Assembly: GCF_016820535.1 (NCBI RefSeq)
Contig: NZ_JADHDY010000003.1
Location: 186,001-250,000 of the forward strand
Length of the DNA: 64,000 nucleotides
Direction: 5' to 3'
Origin: Sporosarcina beigongshangi
GTDB taxonomy: Bacteria > Actinomycetota > Actinomycetes > Actinomycetales > Micrococcaceae
A program made the position numbers and the translations under genes. This document shows positions 27,852-37,085 of this stretch, one piece after another. Each line of letters begins with the position of its first letter. Positions within the stretch are counted from its first letter, which is position 1. Below the pieces are notes generated by a model. The model was given only the letters and a program-made list of their open reading frames with translations. It was not told the origin of the DNA and searched no databases.

Positions 27852-28610
27852 CTAGGCCGCTTCCCGGCGGTCGAAGGTCAGCCCTCCGGGGACCTGGAAG
27901 GTGGGCATCAGCTCCAGCATGCCAACGTTGACGTGGCGCGGCGTCTCAATGGCGTAGTCCAGGGCGTTGACAATGTCGTCAGTGGTGAGCGATTCGTACC
28001 CTTCGTAGTACGTCTCCCAGGCCTCCGCCATGGCCTCCGGCGAGCCGCCCATGTTGCGTCCGAAGATCTCGGTCTCAACACGTCCGGGGCAGATCTCTGT
28101 CACGCGGATCCGCTTGCCCATGGTGTCATTGCGCAGTTGCCGCGACACCTGGTGAACGGCTGCTTTGGTGGCGTGGTAGGCCGTGTGTCCGAAGAAGTTG
28201 TAGAGACCGGCGATGGAGCTGATGTTGACGATGTGCCCCAGGTCCCGCTCAACCATGCCCGGCAGGACCAGGCGGGTCAGCTGGAGCAGGCCACGCAGGT
28301 TCACGTCGATGAGCTCGTCAATGTCACTTTCCGACGAGGTGAGGATGTTTCCGGGCCGCGAAACGCCGGCACAGTTCACCAGGACATCCACCTTGAGTTC
28401 CGTCACAACATCGGTGAGAGCCGCGGTGTCGGTCAAGTCGAGAACGTGCGCGATGGCGCCCGTCCGGTCGGCCAGTTCAGCGAGTCGTTCCTCATTGCGG
28501 GCCACGGCGTGGACAACCAGGCCGCGCTTGGTCAGGAGCTCGGTGATTGCGGCGCCCATGCCTGTTGAGGCGCCGGTGACAAGGGCGGTTGAGTAGTCTG
28601 AAAATGACAT
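27852..28610 (-). CDS. SDR-family oxidoreductase
   Basis: A 252-residue classical short-chain dehydrogenase: TGASTGMG (cofactor), VNCAGVSRPG, NISSIAG (catalytic Ser) and YHATK (Tyr/Lys). ICPGRVETEIFG is the usual post-catalytic loop. It lies 77 bp downstream of the MHS transporter on the same strand, so it is probably the last gene of the pxp-transporter operon. Substrate unknown; a hydroxy- or keto-acid is plausible from context. Confidence 0.88.
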   Translation of the reverse strand: MSFSDYSTALVTGASTGMGAAITELLTKRGLVVHAVARNEERLAELADRTGAIAHVLDLTDTAALTDVVTELKVDVLVNCAGVSRPGNILTSSESDIDELIDVNLRGLLQLTRLVLPGMVERDLGHIVNISSIAGLYNFFGHTAYHATKAAVHQVSRQLRNDTMGKRIRVTEICPGRVETEIFGRNMGGSPEAMAEAWETYYEGYESLTTDDIVNALDYAIETPRHVNVGMLELMPTFQVPGGLTFDRREAA

Positions 28611-28687
28611 GGTTGTCTCCCAATAATGTGTAATGGATCGTCGATTTGGTGCTCGGTGGACGGTTGTTGGGCGCCCTGCCGAGATGC

Positions 28688-30031
28688 TTATTCGTCACGC
28701 AGCGGCAGGTGTGCCCTGTCTTGGACTGTGCTGACTGCCAGCAGGGTTCCCAGTGCGGTGATGACCGCATAGAAGGCCGGCATGTAAATGTTGCCTGTGG
28801 AGGAAATGAGCCAGGTCATCAGCAGTGGCGCCGTTCCGCCGAAGAGTGCCGATGACACGTTGTAGCCCAGGCCGTACGCCGAGTACCGCACCCGTGTCGG
28901 GAAGAGTTCCACGATCAGGATGTGGATGACGGCGGTGTGCCCGGAGAATGCGACGGCCATGATGCAGGCGCCCAGGATGGCCAGCCCCATTTGCCCCGTG
29001 GCGATGAGCGCATAGGACGGGATGCCCACAATGGCCATGGCAATGGCGGATCCTGCAATGACCTTCTTGCGGCCGATCCGGTCCGAAAGGCTGCCCATGA
29101 AGGGGATGGCAATGCAGATGGCCACCAGGCTGCAGGCCGTGACCAGGAGCGCCTCGCCTATGCCAAAGTCGATTTGTTCGCCCTTGAGGAACGTTGGCAT
29201 GAAGGAGAACAGGACGTAGTATCCGGAGCCGTTCATGAGGGGAATGAACAGTGCAAGCAGCATCGCCCGGCGGTGCACGGGTGTGGCGAAGGCTTCTTTC
29301 AGCGGGTTCTTGGACAGCCCGCCTTCTTCCTTGAGCTTCTCAAAGTTGGGGGTGTCGGTGATCGATTTCCTGATGTACCAGCCGATAAAGCCCATGGGGA
29401 TGGCGACCAGGAACGGAATGCGCCATGCAAACGAGCCAAACCCGCCGCCGTTGATGGCCTCCTCAGTGAGCCAGGGTGACATGGAGTAGGCCACCAGGGT
29501 GCCGGTGAGGAGAGCGGCAAAGGAGGCGATCTGGGCATATGAGGTGATAATGCCGCGTTTGCCCTCGGGTGCGTGTTCGGCCAGGAACGTCATGGCACCG
29601 GCCGACTCGCCGCCAACCGAGAAGCCCTGGAGCAGGCGCAGGGTGACCAGCAGGATGGGCGCCGCGACGCCGATGGCTGCGTAGCCCGGCAGCATGCCGA
29701 TGCCGGCAGTGGCCACACTGATCAAGAGTATGACGAAGACCAGGAGGCGCTGGCGCCCGATCCGGTCGCCGAGGTAGCCGCAGACGATGGCGCCCAGTGG
29801 GCGGACCAGGAAGGAAATGGCATAACCGGCGAACACAAACAACAGCGCGTTGTCAGGGTTGCCGGGTGCGAGGAAGACCAGTGCCAGGGTGCCGGCCATG
29901 AAGGCGAAGATGCCGTTGTCGTACAGCTCGACAAAAATACCAACGCACCCGGCGGTGACGACTTTCCGGGTTTGCGCCGCATTGAGCGGTGCCTTGTGCG
30001 TGCTTTCAGCTCGCATTGTTGTGCTTGACAT
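28688..30031 (-). CDS. MFS transporter, metabolite:H+ symporter (MHS) type
   Basis: A 447-residue protein with about 12 membrane segments. MFS signature loops are GYLGDRIGRQRLLVF and GSLSDRIGRKKVIAGS. The MHS subfamily (proline/betaine, citrate and alpha-ketoglutarate permeases) is indicated by GFSVGGESAGAMTFLAEHAPEGKRG. The ATG at 30031 follows GAGGAACATAG and lies inside the 3' end of pxpC. It probably imports an organic or amino acid handled by the co-encoded 5-oxoprolinase or SDR. Confidence 0.9.
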   Translation of the reverse strand: MSSTTMRAESTHKAPLNAAQTRKVVTAGCVGIFVELYDNGIFAFMAGTLALVFLAPGNPDNALLFVFAGYAISFLVRPLGAIVCGYLGDRIGRQRLLVFVILLISVATAGIGMLPGYAAIGVAAPILLVTLRLLQGFSVGGESAGAMTFLAEHAPEGKRGIITSYAQIASFAALLTGTLVAYSMSPWLTEEAINGGGFGSFAWRIPFLVAIPMGFIGWYIRKSITDTPNFEKLKEEGGLSKNPLKEAFATPVHRRAMLLALFIPLMNGSGYYVLFSFMPTFLKGEQIDFGIGEALLVTACSLVAICIAIPFMGSLSDRIGRKKVIAGSAIAMAIVGIPSYALIATGQMGLAILGACIMAVAFSGHTAVIHILIVELFPTRVRYSAYGLGYNVSSALFGGTAPLLMTWLISSTGNIYMPAFYAVITALGTLLAVSTVQDRAHLPLRDE

Positions 30032-31106
30032 CTATGTTCCTCGTTGAATTCATGGACGGGTCGGGGCTTGGGTGTTCCTTGCCGCGGGCCGATTGGCTGC
30101 CCGCCAATTGGCGGGTTTCGCTCTCGCTGGTGTCACTCTCCAGGCCGAGCAGGCCGAATACCGTGCCCACCCGGGTTCGCAGCTTGTCCAGTTCCCGCAT
30201 GGCGGAGCGGTAGTTGGCGCTTGCTTCGGCAACTGTGGTGTGGCGAAAGGTGACAAGATGTCCCGGCCGCGCCTGGGCCAGGGCATCGAGTGAAAGACTT
30301 GTTACTACCGCCATCACGGGATAACCTGCGGTCACTCCGCGTCCGCGGTGCAGCACCAGCAGTTCGTCCCGCGAAGGGACCTCGACGGCGCCCACGGGCA
30401 CGCCGCGTGAGAGCACTTCGGAAGTCAGCTGCCGCTCGGGCAGATCTCCGCGGAGCCGGAGCCCGATGTGGTTGCTGCGGTCACCGACGGTGTAGGTGCC
30501 GGTGAACAATTTTTGGGCTGTTTCACCAAACTCCTCGATGTCCGGGCCGTCTGTCACATCGATGACCGGGTGTGTGCTGATGCCGGGCCTGGTCAGTCCC
30601 AGCCGGAACAGGGGAAGGTCAAAGTAGGGCTGGCGGATGGGGCGTACGCTCCTCCGCGTGGTCAGGGAATCCCCCTCCATGAGCCTGTGGCCGAAGCCGA
30701 CCACCGTGTCGGGTGCGCAGCTGCCAAGGAGCGAGGGTGTTTCGACGGAGCCGTGGATTGCAAGGTAGGCGCGCAGGCCGCCTGTCATGGTGCGGATGGA
30801 AATCGTTTCCCCCGCCGCCACCGAGACGGGTTCCCACTGCGGGCATTCCCTGCCACCCACGGTGAGGGTCAGGGACGCGCCTGTCACGGATATCAGGATG
30901 TCGGTGGTGCTGCGAAGGCGGACATCCAGTGCGGTGATTTCCAGCAGCGGCTCGTTGTCCTTGTTGCCCACAAGGATGTTCGCCGCGCGTGCGGAATATT
31001 GGTCGAGGGCGCCGTTGACGGGCAGGCCGTAGCGCGGTCCGCGGACACGGCCAAGGTCGGTGACAACGCAGTGGCCGCCTTGTTGAACCAGAAGTGTCCC
31101 AGTCAT
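30006..31106 (-). CDS. pxpC: 5-oxoprolinase subunit C (biotin-dependent carboxyltransferase-like)
   Basis: A 366-residue KipA/PxpC-type protein (allophanate hydrolase subunit 2-like). N-terminal DLGRVRGPRYGLPVNGALDQYSARAANILVGN is characteristic, as are LRAYLAIHG, VTDGPDIEEF and HIGLRLRGD. PxpABC hydrolyses 5-oxoproline (pyroglutamate) to glutamate with ATP. It overlaps pxpB by 4 bp and the MHS transporter by 26 bp. The C-terminal 50 residues are low-conservation and extend over the transporter start. Confidence 0.88.
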   Translation of the reverse strand: MTGTLLVQQGGHCVVTDLGRVRGPRYGLPVNGALDQYSARAANILVGNKDNEPLLEITALDVRLRSTTDILISVTGASLTLTVGGRECPQWEPVSVAAGETISIRTMTGGLRAYLAIHGSVETPSLLGSCAPDTVVGFGHRLMEGDSLTTRRSVRPIRQPYFDLPLFRLGLTRPGISTHPVIDVTDGPDIEEFGETAQKLFTGTYTVGDRSNHIGLRLRGDLPERQLTSEVLSRGVPVGAVEVPSRDELLVLHRGRGVTAGYPVMAVVTSLSLDALAQARPGHLVTFRHTTVAEASANYRSAMRELDKLRTRVGTVFGLLGLESDTSESETRQLAGSQSARGKEHPSPDPSMNSTRNIDVKHNNAS

Positions 31107-31816
31107 AGCGAAACCTCCAGCGGTTGGCCGTCGTAGCGCGTGAAATCCTCAGCCGAAATCCGGCGAAAGCGCAGGACATCCCCGGGCAGGTACGGCACCA
31201 GCGGTTCCCTGGAGGCATCAAGGAGCGTCAGGGGTGTCTGCCCGATCACGCACCAGCCGCCCGGGGCGGAAGCAGGTGCGATGACCGCCTGCCGGCCGGC
31301 AACCGAGACGGCTCCTGCGGGGACAGATATCCGCGGATCCTTCAGCCGGGGAACCGGCAGGGGAAAGTCGGGGCCATCCATCATGGGAGAACCGGCCGGC
31401 GCACCAAGGCACCGGATTACGTAGGATTTGGCGGTGTGAAGCCGGATGATCTCCTCTACGTCCAGGCCTTCATGGTCGGCCACGCGTTCCAGGTCCGGGC
31501 CGAACTCACCGCCGTAGGCCACGGGGACCTCAAATTGCTGGGGGGCCCGGGACGTGGCGCCCACGAAGTCGATCTGTCGCATGGCCATCAGTACGATGGC
31601 CCGCACCTGGCGTGCCGAGGTGAGGTGGGCGTCGAACTCGACCAGCAATGAATCATAGGTGGGCACGGCCCCGTGGATGCCCTCCATGCCTGATGAGTCG
31701 AGCCAGCCGGCCAGGGCATGGACTGTCTGCCAGTCACGTTCCCGGTCGCCCGTGGCGGCAACGATGCGCAGTGCCGCGTCGCCTGCTTCGTGCACCTCGA
31801 CGGTGGTGGTTGTCAT
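31103..31816 (-). CDS. pxpB: 5-oxoprolinase subunit B (KipI-like)
   Basis: A 237-residue allophanate hydrolase subunit 1-like protein. PVAYGGEFGPDLERVADHEGL followed by EEIIRLHTAKSYVIRCLGAPAG corresponds to the family's central block, and the C-terminus has GGWCVIGQTPLTLLDASRE. It lies 1 bp after pxpA and overlaps pxpC by 4 bp. It forms a complex with PxpC. The usual PGFPYL segment is altered to PAGSPMM here, so activity on a different lactam cannot be excluded. Confidence 0.86.
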   Translation of the reverse strand: MTTTTVEVHEAGDAALRIVAATGDRERDWQTVHALAGWLDSSGMEGIHGAVPTYDSLLVEFDAHLTSARQVRAIVLMAMRQIDFVGATSRAPQQFEVPVAYGGEFGPDLERVADHEGLDVEEIIRLHTAKSYVIRCLGAPAGSPMMDGPDFPLPVPRLKDPRISVPAGAVSVAGRQAVIAPASAPGGWCVIGQTPLTLLDASREPLVPYLPGDVLRFRRISAEDFTRYDGQPLEVSL

Positions 31817-31817
31817 G

Positions 31818-32606
31818 TCAGGCCACCGCGCGCTTGTTCTCTAGGACTTCACGGAGCGGCGCAATGCGCACGCCGGCACCCGTCAGTTCGGTGCGGATAA
31901 GCCGGGCAAGGTCCACGGCACCCGGATTGTCTCCGTGCAGCAGGACAGTGTCGGCGGTGATCGGAAGGTCGGTGCCATCCACGGCCCGGATGAGTCCTTC
32001 GCAGACCATTCGAATGGTCCGGTCCACAATTGTCTTCGCGTCGTGGATGACCGCACCCGGCTGGCTCCGGGGTACAAGGGTGCCGTCCGGCATGTAGGCG
32101 CGGTCGATGATTCCGACAATTCCGATCGGCAGGCCCCGCTCGGAACCGGCGGTGGAGAGCTCCCCGTCCTGCGCCACCAGGATGAGGTCCGGGCGCACAC
32201 GGGCGGCGGCATCGGCCACCGCTGCCGCGTAGTCCGCCCTCGTGGCCACGAGGTTGCCCAGGCGGCCGTGGGGTGCAATGTGGGAGACTTCGGTCCCGTG
32301 GTAGGCCGCGAAGCCGTTAAGGGCGCCGAGCTGGTAGAGGACATCGTTGCGAACTTCGTCGGCGGTCAGGTCCATGGCGCGGCGGCCAAAGCCCCTGAGG
32401 TCGGGGAAGCTCGGATGCGCGCCGATGCTGACTCCGCGGCGGACGCATTCGGCAACTGTGGCGTCCATGATGTCGGGGTCCCCGGCATGAAATCCACAAG
32501 CGATGTTGGCGCTGGAGACGATGTCGAGCAATGCCTTGTCGTCCCCCATGGACCAGGCGCCGAATCCTTCGCCGAGGTCTGCGACAAGATCAATTGTGGG
32601 GCCCAT
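31818..32606 (-). CDS. pxpA: 5-oxoprolinase subunit A (LamB/YcsF family)
   Basis: A 262-residue LamB/YcsF protein. The ATG at 32606 is chosen because GGAAGG lies about 6 bp upstream and the protein then starts just before IDLVADLGEGFG. NIACGFHAGDP, GAHPSFPDLRGFGRR, HIAPHGRLGN and LLHGDNPGAV are family blocks. It is the first gene of pxpABC and probably holds the active site. It lies 190 bp downstream of the ABC importer on the same strand. Confidence 0.88.
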   Translation of the reverse strand: MGPTIDLVADLGEGFGAWSMGDDKALLDIVSSANIACGFHAGDPDIMDATVAECVRRGVSIGAHPSFPDLRGFGRRAMDLTADEVRNDVLYQLGALNGFAAYHGTEVSHIAPHGRLGNLVATRADYAAAVADAAARVRPDLILVAQDGELSTAGSERGLPIGIVGIIDRAYMPDGTLVPRSQPGAVIHDAKTIVDRTIRMVCEGLIRAVDGTDLPITADTVLLHGDNPGAVDLARLIRTELTGAGVRIAPLREVLENKRAVA

Positions 32607-32693
32607 TGCTGCCTTCCTAAATTCATTGTTTTGCATCCGTGCCGGGAATCGTTTCCTGGCTTCGTTCCATTGAGTCTGTCACCGAGAGGTGGC

Positions 32694-32710
32694 TCACACA
32701 AAGACCTAAA
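32694..32710. promoter_or_regulatory. TCACACAAAGACCTA site upstream of pxpA
   Basis: The 15-mer at 32694-32708 is identical to one at 36998-37012 in the ABC/lysR divergent region. Extended to AAGACCTAAA (32701-32710) it also matches 40129-40138 upstream of the aminotransferase. It lies about 90 bp before the pxpA start and is a candidate LysR-family site. Confidence 0.55.
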
Positions 32711-32796
32711 AACTGTCATGAGACAGCTTCGGCTTATGACCCACGACACCGAAATGGCGGGTGCGGGCCTGCCTCTGCCCGCACCCGCCACGGGCC

Positions 32797-33612
32797 CTAG
32801 TTGAGGGCCTTGCGGAGCCCCATGACGCGTTCCACCACAACAACAACGGCGAGGGAAATCAGGATCAGGATCACGGAGAGTGCGGCCACTGCCGCATCAG
32901 CCGAGTTTTCCACATATCGAAGGACCTGGACGGGCAGTGTGGGGAGCCCGGACTCGGCGACGAAGAGGGAGATCACAGCTTCGTCGAAGGAGACGATGAA
33001 GGCGATGACGCCGCCGGCAATCACACCGGGACGGATGATCGGCAGGGTGACCCTGCGAAACACAGTCCAGGGCCCGGCACCGAGGATTCGTGCCGCATCC
33101 TCGCATGAGGTGTCGGCGGTGGCCAGGCTCATGATGGTGGTCCGGATGACGAAGGGGATGGTGATCGCCACGTGCCCGATGATGATCCCGGTATAGGTGT
33201 TGTTCAGGTTCAACGGCCCAAACAGCAGAACCATGCCCAAGGCCAGGACGATGCTGGGCGTCAGCAGTGGCGAGAGGAAGAATGCCTCCATCGCCGCTTT
33301 CGACTTGAATTCAAACCGTTGCAGGGCCAGCGCCGCAGGCACACCGATGGCCAGGACCACCACCGTGACGAACACGGCAACGATGAGGCTGACCTTCATG
33401 CCTTCCACGAAGATGGTTTCCGAGGGCAGGGCCTGGTACCACTTTAGGGTGAAGCCCTCTGGCGGGAAAGACAGGTACTGGTTGGATGCGAAGGACACCA
33501 CGAAGACGATGATCAACGGCGCCAGCAGGAAGAGGTAAAGCAGAAAGACGACGATGTTGAATATCGGCTTCGCGGGATTGAACCGCGGCTTGAAAAGGCG
33601 TGCCTCGCTCAT
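32797..33612 (-). CDS. ABC transporter permease (PotC-type)
   Basis: A 271-residue permease with about six membrane segments and the EAA loop TSCEDAARILGAGPWTVFRRVTLP. It is the last gene of a four-gene polyamine/iron/thiamine-type importer operon, 2 bp after the PotB-type gene. It belongs to the spermidine/putrescine class by gene order and similarity, but such systems also import other cations, opines and organic acids. Confidence 0.9.
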   Translation of the reverse strand: MSEARLFKPRFNPAKPIFNIVVFLLYLFLLAPLIIVFVVSFASNQYLSFPPEGFTLKWYQALPSETIFVEGMKVSLIVAVFVTVVVLAIGVPAALALQRFEFKSKAAMEAFFLSPLLTPSIVLALGMVLLFGPLNLNNTYTGIIIGHVAITIPFVIRTTIMSLATADTSCEDAARILGAGPWTVFRRVTLPIIRPGVIAGGVIAFIVSFDEAVISLFVAESGLPTLPVQVLRYVENSADAAVAALSVILILISLAVVVVVERVMGLRKALN

Positions 33613-33614
33613 GG

Positions 33615-34538
33615 TCAGCCTCCAATCTTTTGGACGATGCGCTGGTAGATGGCAATGATGGTGCCAAACAGGACCAGCAGGATGACGGAGAGGGCTGCGG
33701 CAAACGGCCAGTTCAGCAGGCCCGTGGTTTGGTCATAGATCTCAGTGGCGAGCACCTGCACGCTGCCTCCGCCCAGGAGGCGTGGGGTGATGAACGTGCT
33801 GATGGCCATGACAAAGACCAGCAGGAATGCGGTGAAGACACCCGGCAGGCTCAGCGGCAGGGTGACCCTCATGAAGACCTTGAACTTGCTGGCACCCAGC
33901 GATCCGGCAGCTTCCTCCAGCTGCGGACTCAGTCGCCCGAAGCCGGAAATCATGGCCAGGATGGCATAGGGCATGAAGATCTCAACCAGCCCGATTGTCA
34001 CACCTGTCATGTTGTTGGTCAGTTTCAGCGGTGAGCCAATGAGACCCATGGATTCCAGCGACGTGTTGACGAGGCCGTTGGTGCCCAAAATGACCATCCA
34101 TCCGTAGGTGCGCACAACTGCGGATGTCAGGAGCGGCGCGATGGCAATCGCAAGCAGCAGCCCCTTGTATTTGCTTGTGCTGCGGACCAGGAACAGTGCG
34201 ATCGGGTAGGACACGACCAGGCAGAGCACACCAACTGTCAGCCCCATCCTGAAGGTGTCGAGAGTGACCCGCCAGTAATAGGGGTCGGTGAGGGGCTTGA
34301 TGTAGGTCTGGAACGTGAAGGTGTCGATGACGACGCCATCCGGCGCCCCCTCGTTGAAGGACATCCGGACCATGTAGAGCAGCGGAAAGACGAAGCTGAC
34401 AAGCAGTCCGAGAATTCCCGGTATCAGCAAGGCCAGATAGGTGCGCTTGCGCCGCTTGTTCGCAGCCGCCTCAAGAACTCCGGATTCAAGGCCCTCGCGG
34501 GTTCCGGGAACAGGGTTCTCTGTCGTGATCGTTGTCAT
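33615..34538 (-). CDS. ABC transporter permease (PotB-type)
   Basis: A 307-residue permease with about six membrane segments, N-terminal cytoplasmic tail rich in Lys/Arg, and the EAA loop LEEAAGSLGASKFKVFMRVTLPLSLPG. It overlaps the ATPase gene by 4 bp and precedes the PotC-type gene by 2 bp. Confidence 0.9.
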   Translation of the reverse strand: MTTITTENPVPGTREGLESGVLEAAANKRRKRTYLALLIPGILGLLVSFVFPLLYMVRMSFNEGAPDGVVIDTFTFQTYIKPLTDPYYWRVTLDTFRMGLTVGVLCLVVSYPIALFLVRSTSKYKGLLLAIAIAPLLTSAVVRTYGWMVILGTNGLVNTSLESMGLIGSPLKLTNNMTGVTIGLVEIFMPYAILAMISGFGRLSPQLEEAAGSLGASKFKVFMRVTLPLSLPGVFTAFLLVFVMAISTFITPRLLGGGSVQVLATEIYDQTTGLLNWPFAAALSVILLVLFGTIIAIYQRIVQKIGG

Positions 34539-35653
34539 GCCGCAACCGCTTTCGCATGCTCCGGAAGAATGTATGCGTGCTCAGGGTCCCACGACAGGAA
34601 CGCCGTGTCACCGGTATGCGGCAGGCTGCCGCTGGTGGTGTGGAGCTGCGATTGCAGGACTTCATCGCCGACCCGTACCGCAATGCTCAAGGTGTCTCCC
34701 GTGTAGCTGACCTGCTCGACGGTTCCCTTGAGTTCTTGGACGGACGCGGACGGCTGCAGTGATGCCCTTAGCCGGTGCGGACGAATGAGCACAGGCAGGC
34801 TGCGCCCTGTCAGGCCGGAGGCGCCCACGGCGCCGAAATGTCCCAGCCCCGGCACCTCAATCTTGTAGTTCCGCTCCCCCGCCGCGGATGCCGGGCCGAC
34901 GTCCTCGCCAACCGTGATGGTCAGGAAGTTTGCCTGGCCGATGAAGTTGGCAACAAAGTGTGTGCGGGGACGCTCGTAGACGTCGATGGGCGAGCCGAAC
35001 TGCTCGATGAGCCCGCCGTTCATGACGGCAATGCGGTCAGCCATGTCCAGGGCTTCGTCCTGGTCGTGCGTGACGAAAAGGGTTGTGGCGCGGGTGCGTT
35101 GCTGGATGGACCTGATTTCCGTGCGCATGGTGTCGCGCAGCTTGGCGTCCAGGTTGGACAGCGGTTCATCGAGCAGCAGCAGGGTGGGTTCGACGACGAG
35201 TGCCCGCGCAAGGGCGATGCGCTGCTGCTGGCCGCCGGAGAGCGCCTTGGTGGCCCGCTTGCCAAGGTGGCCCAGCTGCACCATGTCCAAGGCCTCGGCC
35301 ACACGCGCCTTTTGTTCGGCCTTGGGAACCTGTCGCATCTGCAGCCCAAAGGCCACGTTCTGCTCAACGTTCATGTGTGGGAAAAGCGCGTAGGACTGAA
35401 AGACCATCCCCATGCCGCGTTTGTTGACAGGTTCCTGGGTGATCTCGCGTCCGTCAACCATGATGGATCCGGCGGTCGGGTCCATCAGGCCGGCAACCAT
35501 GCGCAGCGTTGTTGTCTTGCCGCAGCCGGATGGACCCAAAAGTGCCACCAGGTGCCCTTCCTCCACTTCCATGTTGAGGCGGTCGACGGCAGGTGCCAGG
35601 CCTGCAGCGTACTTCTTCGTTAGGTCAACGATCGACAGTTTTGATTCAGTCAT
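34535..35653 (-). CDS. ABC transporter ATP-binding protein (PotA-type)
   Basis: A 372-residue ATPase. Walker A GPSGCGKTT (about residue 39), Q-loop FQSYALFPH, signature LSGGQQQR, Walker B LLLLDEPLSNLD and H-loop VTHDQDEA are all intact. A C-terminal TOBE-like domain (about 260-372) is present. It powers the two permeases encoded downstream. Confidence 0.95.
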   Translation of the reverse strand: MTESKLSIVDLTKKYAAGLAPAVDRLNMEVEEGHLVALLGPSGCGKTTTLRMVAGLMDPTAGSIMVDGREITQEPVNKRGMGMVFQSYALFPHMNVEQNVAFGLQMRQVPKAEQKARVAEALDMVQLGHLGKRATKALSGGQQQRIALARALVVEPTLLLLDEPLSNLDAKLRDTMRTEIRSIQQRTRATTLFVTHDQDEALDMADRIAVMNGGLIEQFGSPIDVYERPRTHFVANFIGQANFLTITVGEDVGPASAAGERNYKIEVPGLGHFGAVGASGLTGRSLPVLIRPHRLRASLQPSASVQELKGTVEQVSYTGDTLSIAVRVGDEVLQSQLHTTSGSLPHTGDTAFLSWDPEHAYILPEHAKAVAA

Positions 35654-35701
35654 GGTTTTGGTTCTCCTGGAACAGTAAGTGGGAAGGGCACCTGGGTGCG
35701 G

Positions 35702-36781
35702 CTACTTGATGATCTGGCGCTTCCAGGTGTCAGTCCACTTGTCGCGTGCGGATGACAGGAAGTCCACGTCAAGCGGGACGATGTTCAATGAACCGTCGGT
35801 GGGCACAACACGGTTCTTGACGTCATCGGGCAGCTTCGCATTGGTGACGGAAGGAGCGTAGAAGAGCTTCTCGGCGAACGCTGCCTGTGCCTCGGCCGAC
35901 AGGGCGTAGTCGATGAACGTCTTGGCTGCGGCGGAGTGCGGGGCATCCTTGACCAGGTTGATGGTGTTGATCTGGTAGACGGTGCCCTCCTTCGGGAAGG
36001 TGACGCCCATCTTCTTGTTGCTCTGGTCGCTGTAGAACTGGCCTCGCGCGTTCTGTCCCAGGCCAAGCACCGTCTGCCCGGTGATGATGCTCTGGTATTC
36101 GTCAGGGTTCGGGGCGAACGTCTGGACGGCGGGCGCCAGTTCCTGCAGGCGGGCCACTGCCTTGTCGATGCTCTTGGTGTAGTCCTCACCCTCCATTTTG
36201 GAGGTGATGGCGGTCAGCGAAAGGCCCAGCAGTGACGGCGGGGCGTTCACGTTGATCTTGCCCGCATAGGCCGGATCCCACAGCACGTTCCAGCTCTCAG
36301 GGGGTGTTGGGAATGTGGCTGTGTCGTAGACCAAGCCAATGGCATCCAGCATGACGACAGGGCCGAACCCCTCCTTGTTCTGGAACTCATCGGCGACGTT
36401 GGCCAGGTTGGGAACTCCCGCTGCGTCGATCTTCTCAAACAGCCCCTGCTTGTTGCCTGAGGTGGAGACGGAATTGTCCATGATCGCAACGTCGGTGGAA
36501 GGCTTGCCTTTTTGCCCTTGGAGCGCACTGAGCATCTCGGCGGACGAGCGCTTGGATGAGTAGGTGATCTTGATGTCGGGGTATTTCGCCTTGAAGGGCT
36601 CGATGACTGCGGCGTTGTACTGGTCCTGCCACACGCCCGAGTAGGCGATGAGGCTCACCTCGCCCGAGGTCGGGCTGTCGCCGCCCGCGGCATTGCCCGG
36701 TCCGCTGCATGAGGCCAGCGCCAGCGCCATTGCAGAGACCGTGACTGCTGCAGCGATCTTTCCCTTAATGGATTTCTTCAT
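35702..36781 (-). CDS. ABC transporter solute-binding lipoprotein (PotD/AfuA-type)
   Basis: A 359-residue binding protein with a lipoprotein signal (lipobox ALASC). The ATG at 36781 follows AAGGAATCGGCAA and gives the normal KKSIKGK signal start; a TTG eight codons upstream is rejected. It is the first gene of the importer operon and faces the LysR gene. Ligand unknown; the linked pxp, aldolase and aminotransferase genes suggest an amino-acid-like or organic-acid compound. Confidence 0.92.
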   Translation of the reverse strand: MKKSIKGKIAAAVTVSAMALALASCSGPGNAAGGDSPTSGEVSLIAYSGVWQDQYNAAVIEPFKAKYPDIKITYSSKRSSAEMLSALQGQKGKPSTDVAIMDNSVSTSGNKQGLFEKIDAAGVPNLANVADEFQNKEGFGPVVMLDAIGLVYDTATFPTPPESWNVLWDPAYAGKINVNAPPSLLGLSLTAITSKMEGEDYTKSIDKAVARLQELAPAVQTFAPNPDEYQSIITGQTVLGLGQNARGQFYSDQSNKKMGVTFPKEGTVYQINTINLVKDAPHSAAAKTFIDYALSAEAQAAFAEKLFYAPSVTNAKLPDDVKNRVVPTDGSLNIVPLDVDFLSSARDKWTDTWKRQIIK

Positions 36782-37085
36782 TTGCCGATTCCTTCTATTT
36801 GGCAAGGCGCAGGCCTTGCAATGGACTATTCAAGTAACCAGATATCAGCGATTTTTGCCGCCGGCCGGGTGGCACCTCTATGTGCAACTGCGGCGAGACC
36901 CCTGGTGTGAAAAAGTTTTCTTCCCGATCGCCGCAGGATAGAATCAGCGTGGCGTCGGAATTGCTTTCTCAGATCAACCTATTATGCGAGATATGGATCA
37001 CACAAAGACCTATTGTGTATCCCTCCATACGTTTCAGATATGACCCCCGCTCGGCGCCCGGGTGTCACAAGGAAAGAAGACCACC
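36782..37085. other. divergent promoter region between ABC operon and lysR gene
   Basis: A 304-bp gap without a gene. It contains the TCACACAAAGACCTA site at 36998-37012 and the inverted repeat ACACAA-N7-TTGTGT at 37000-37018. This is the usual place for a LysR regulator to act on both its own gene and the divergent operon. Confidence 0.55.
36998..37018. promoter_or_regulatory. LysR-type operator candidate
   Basis: ACACAA (37000-37005) and TTGTGT (37013-37018) form an inverted repeat within a 15-mer that also occurs exactly upstream of pxpA. It lies about 70 bp upstream of the lysR start. Confidence 0.55.
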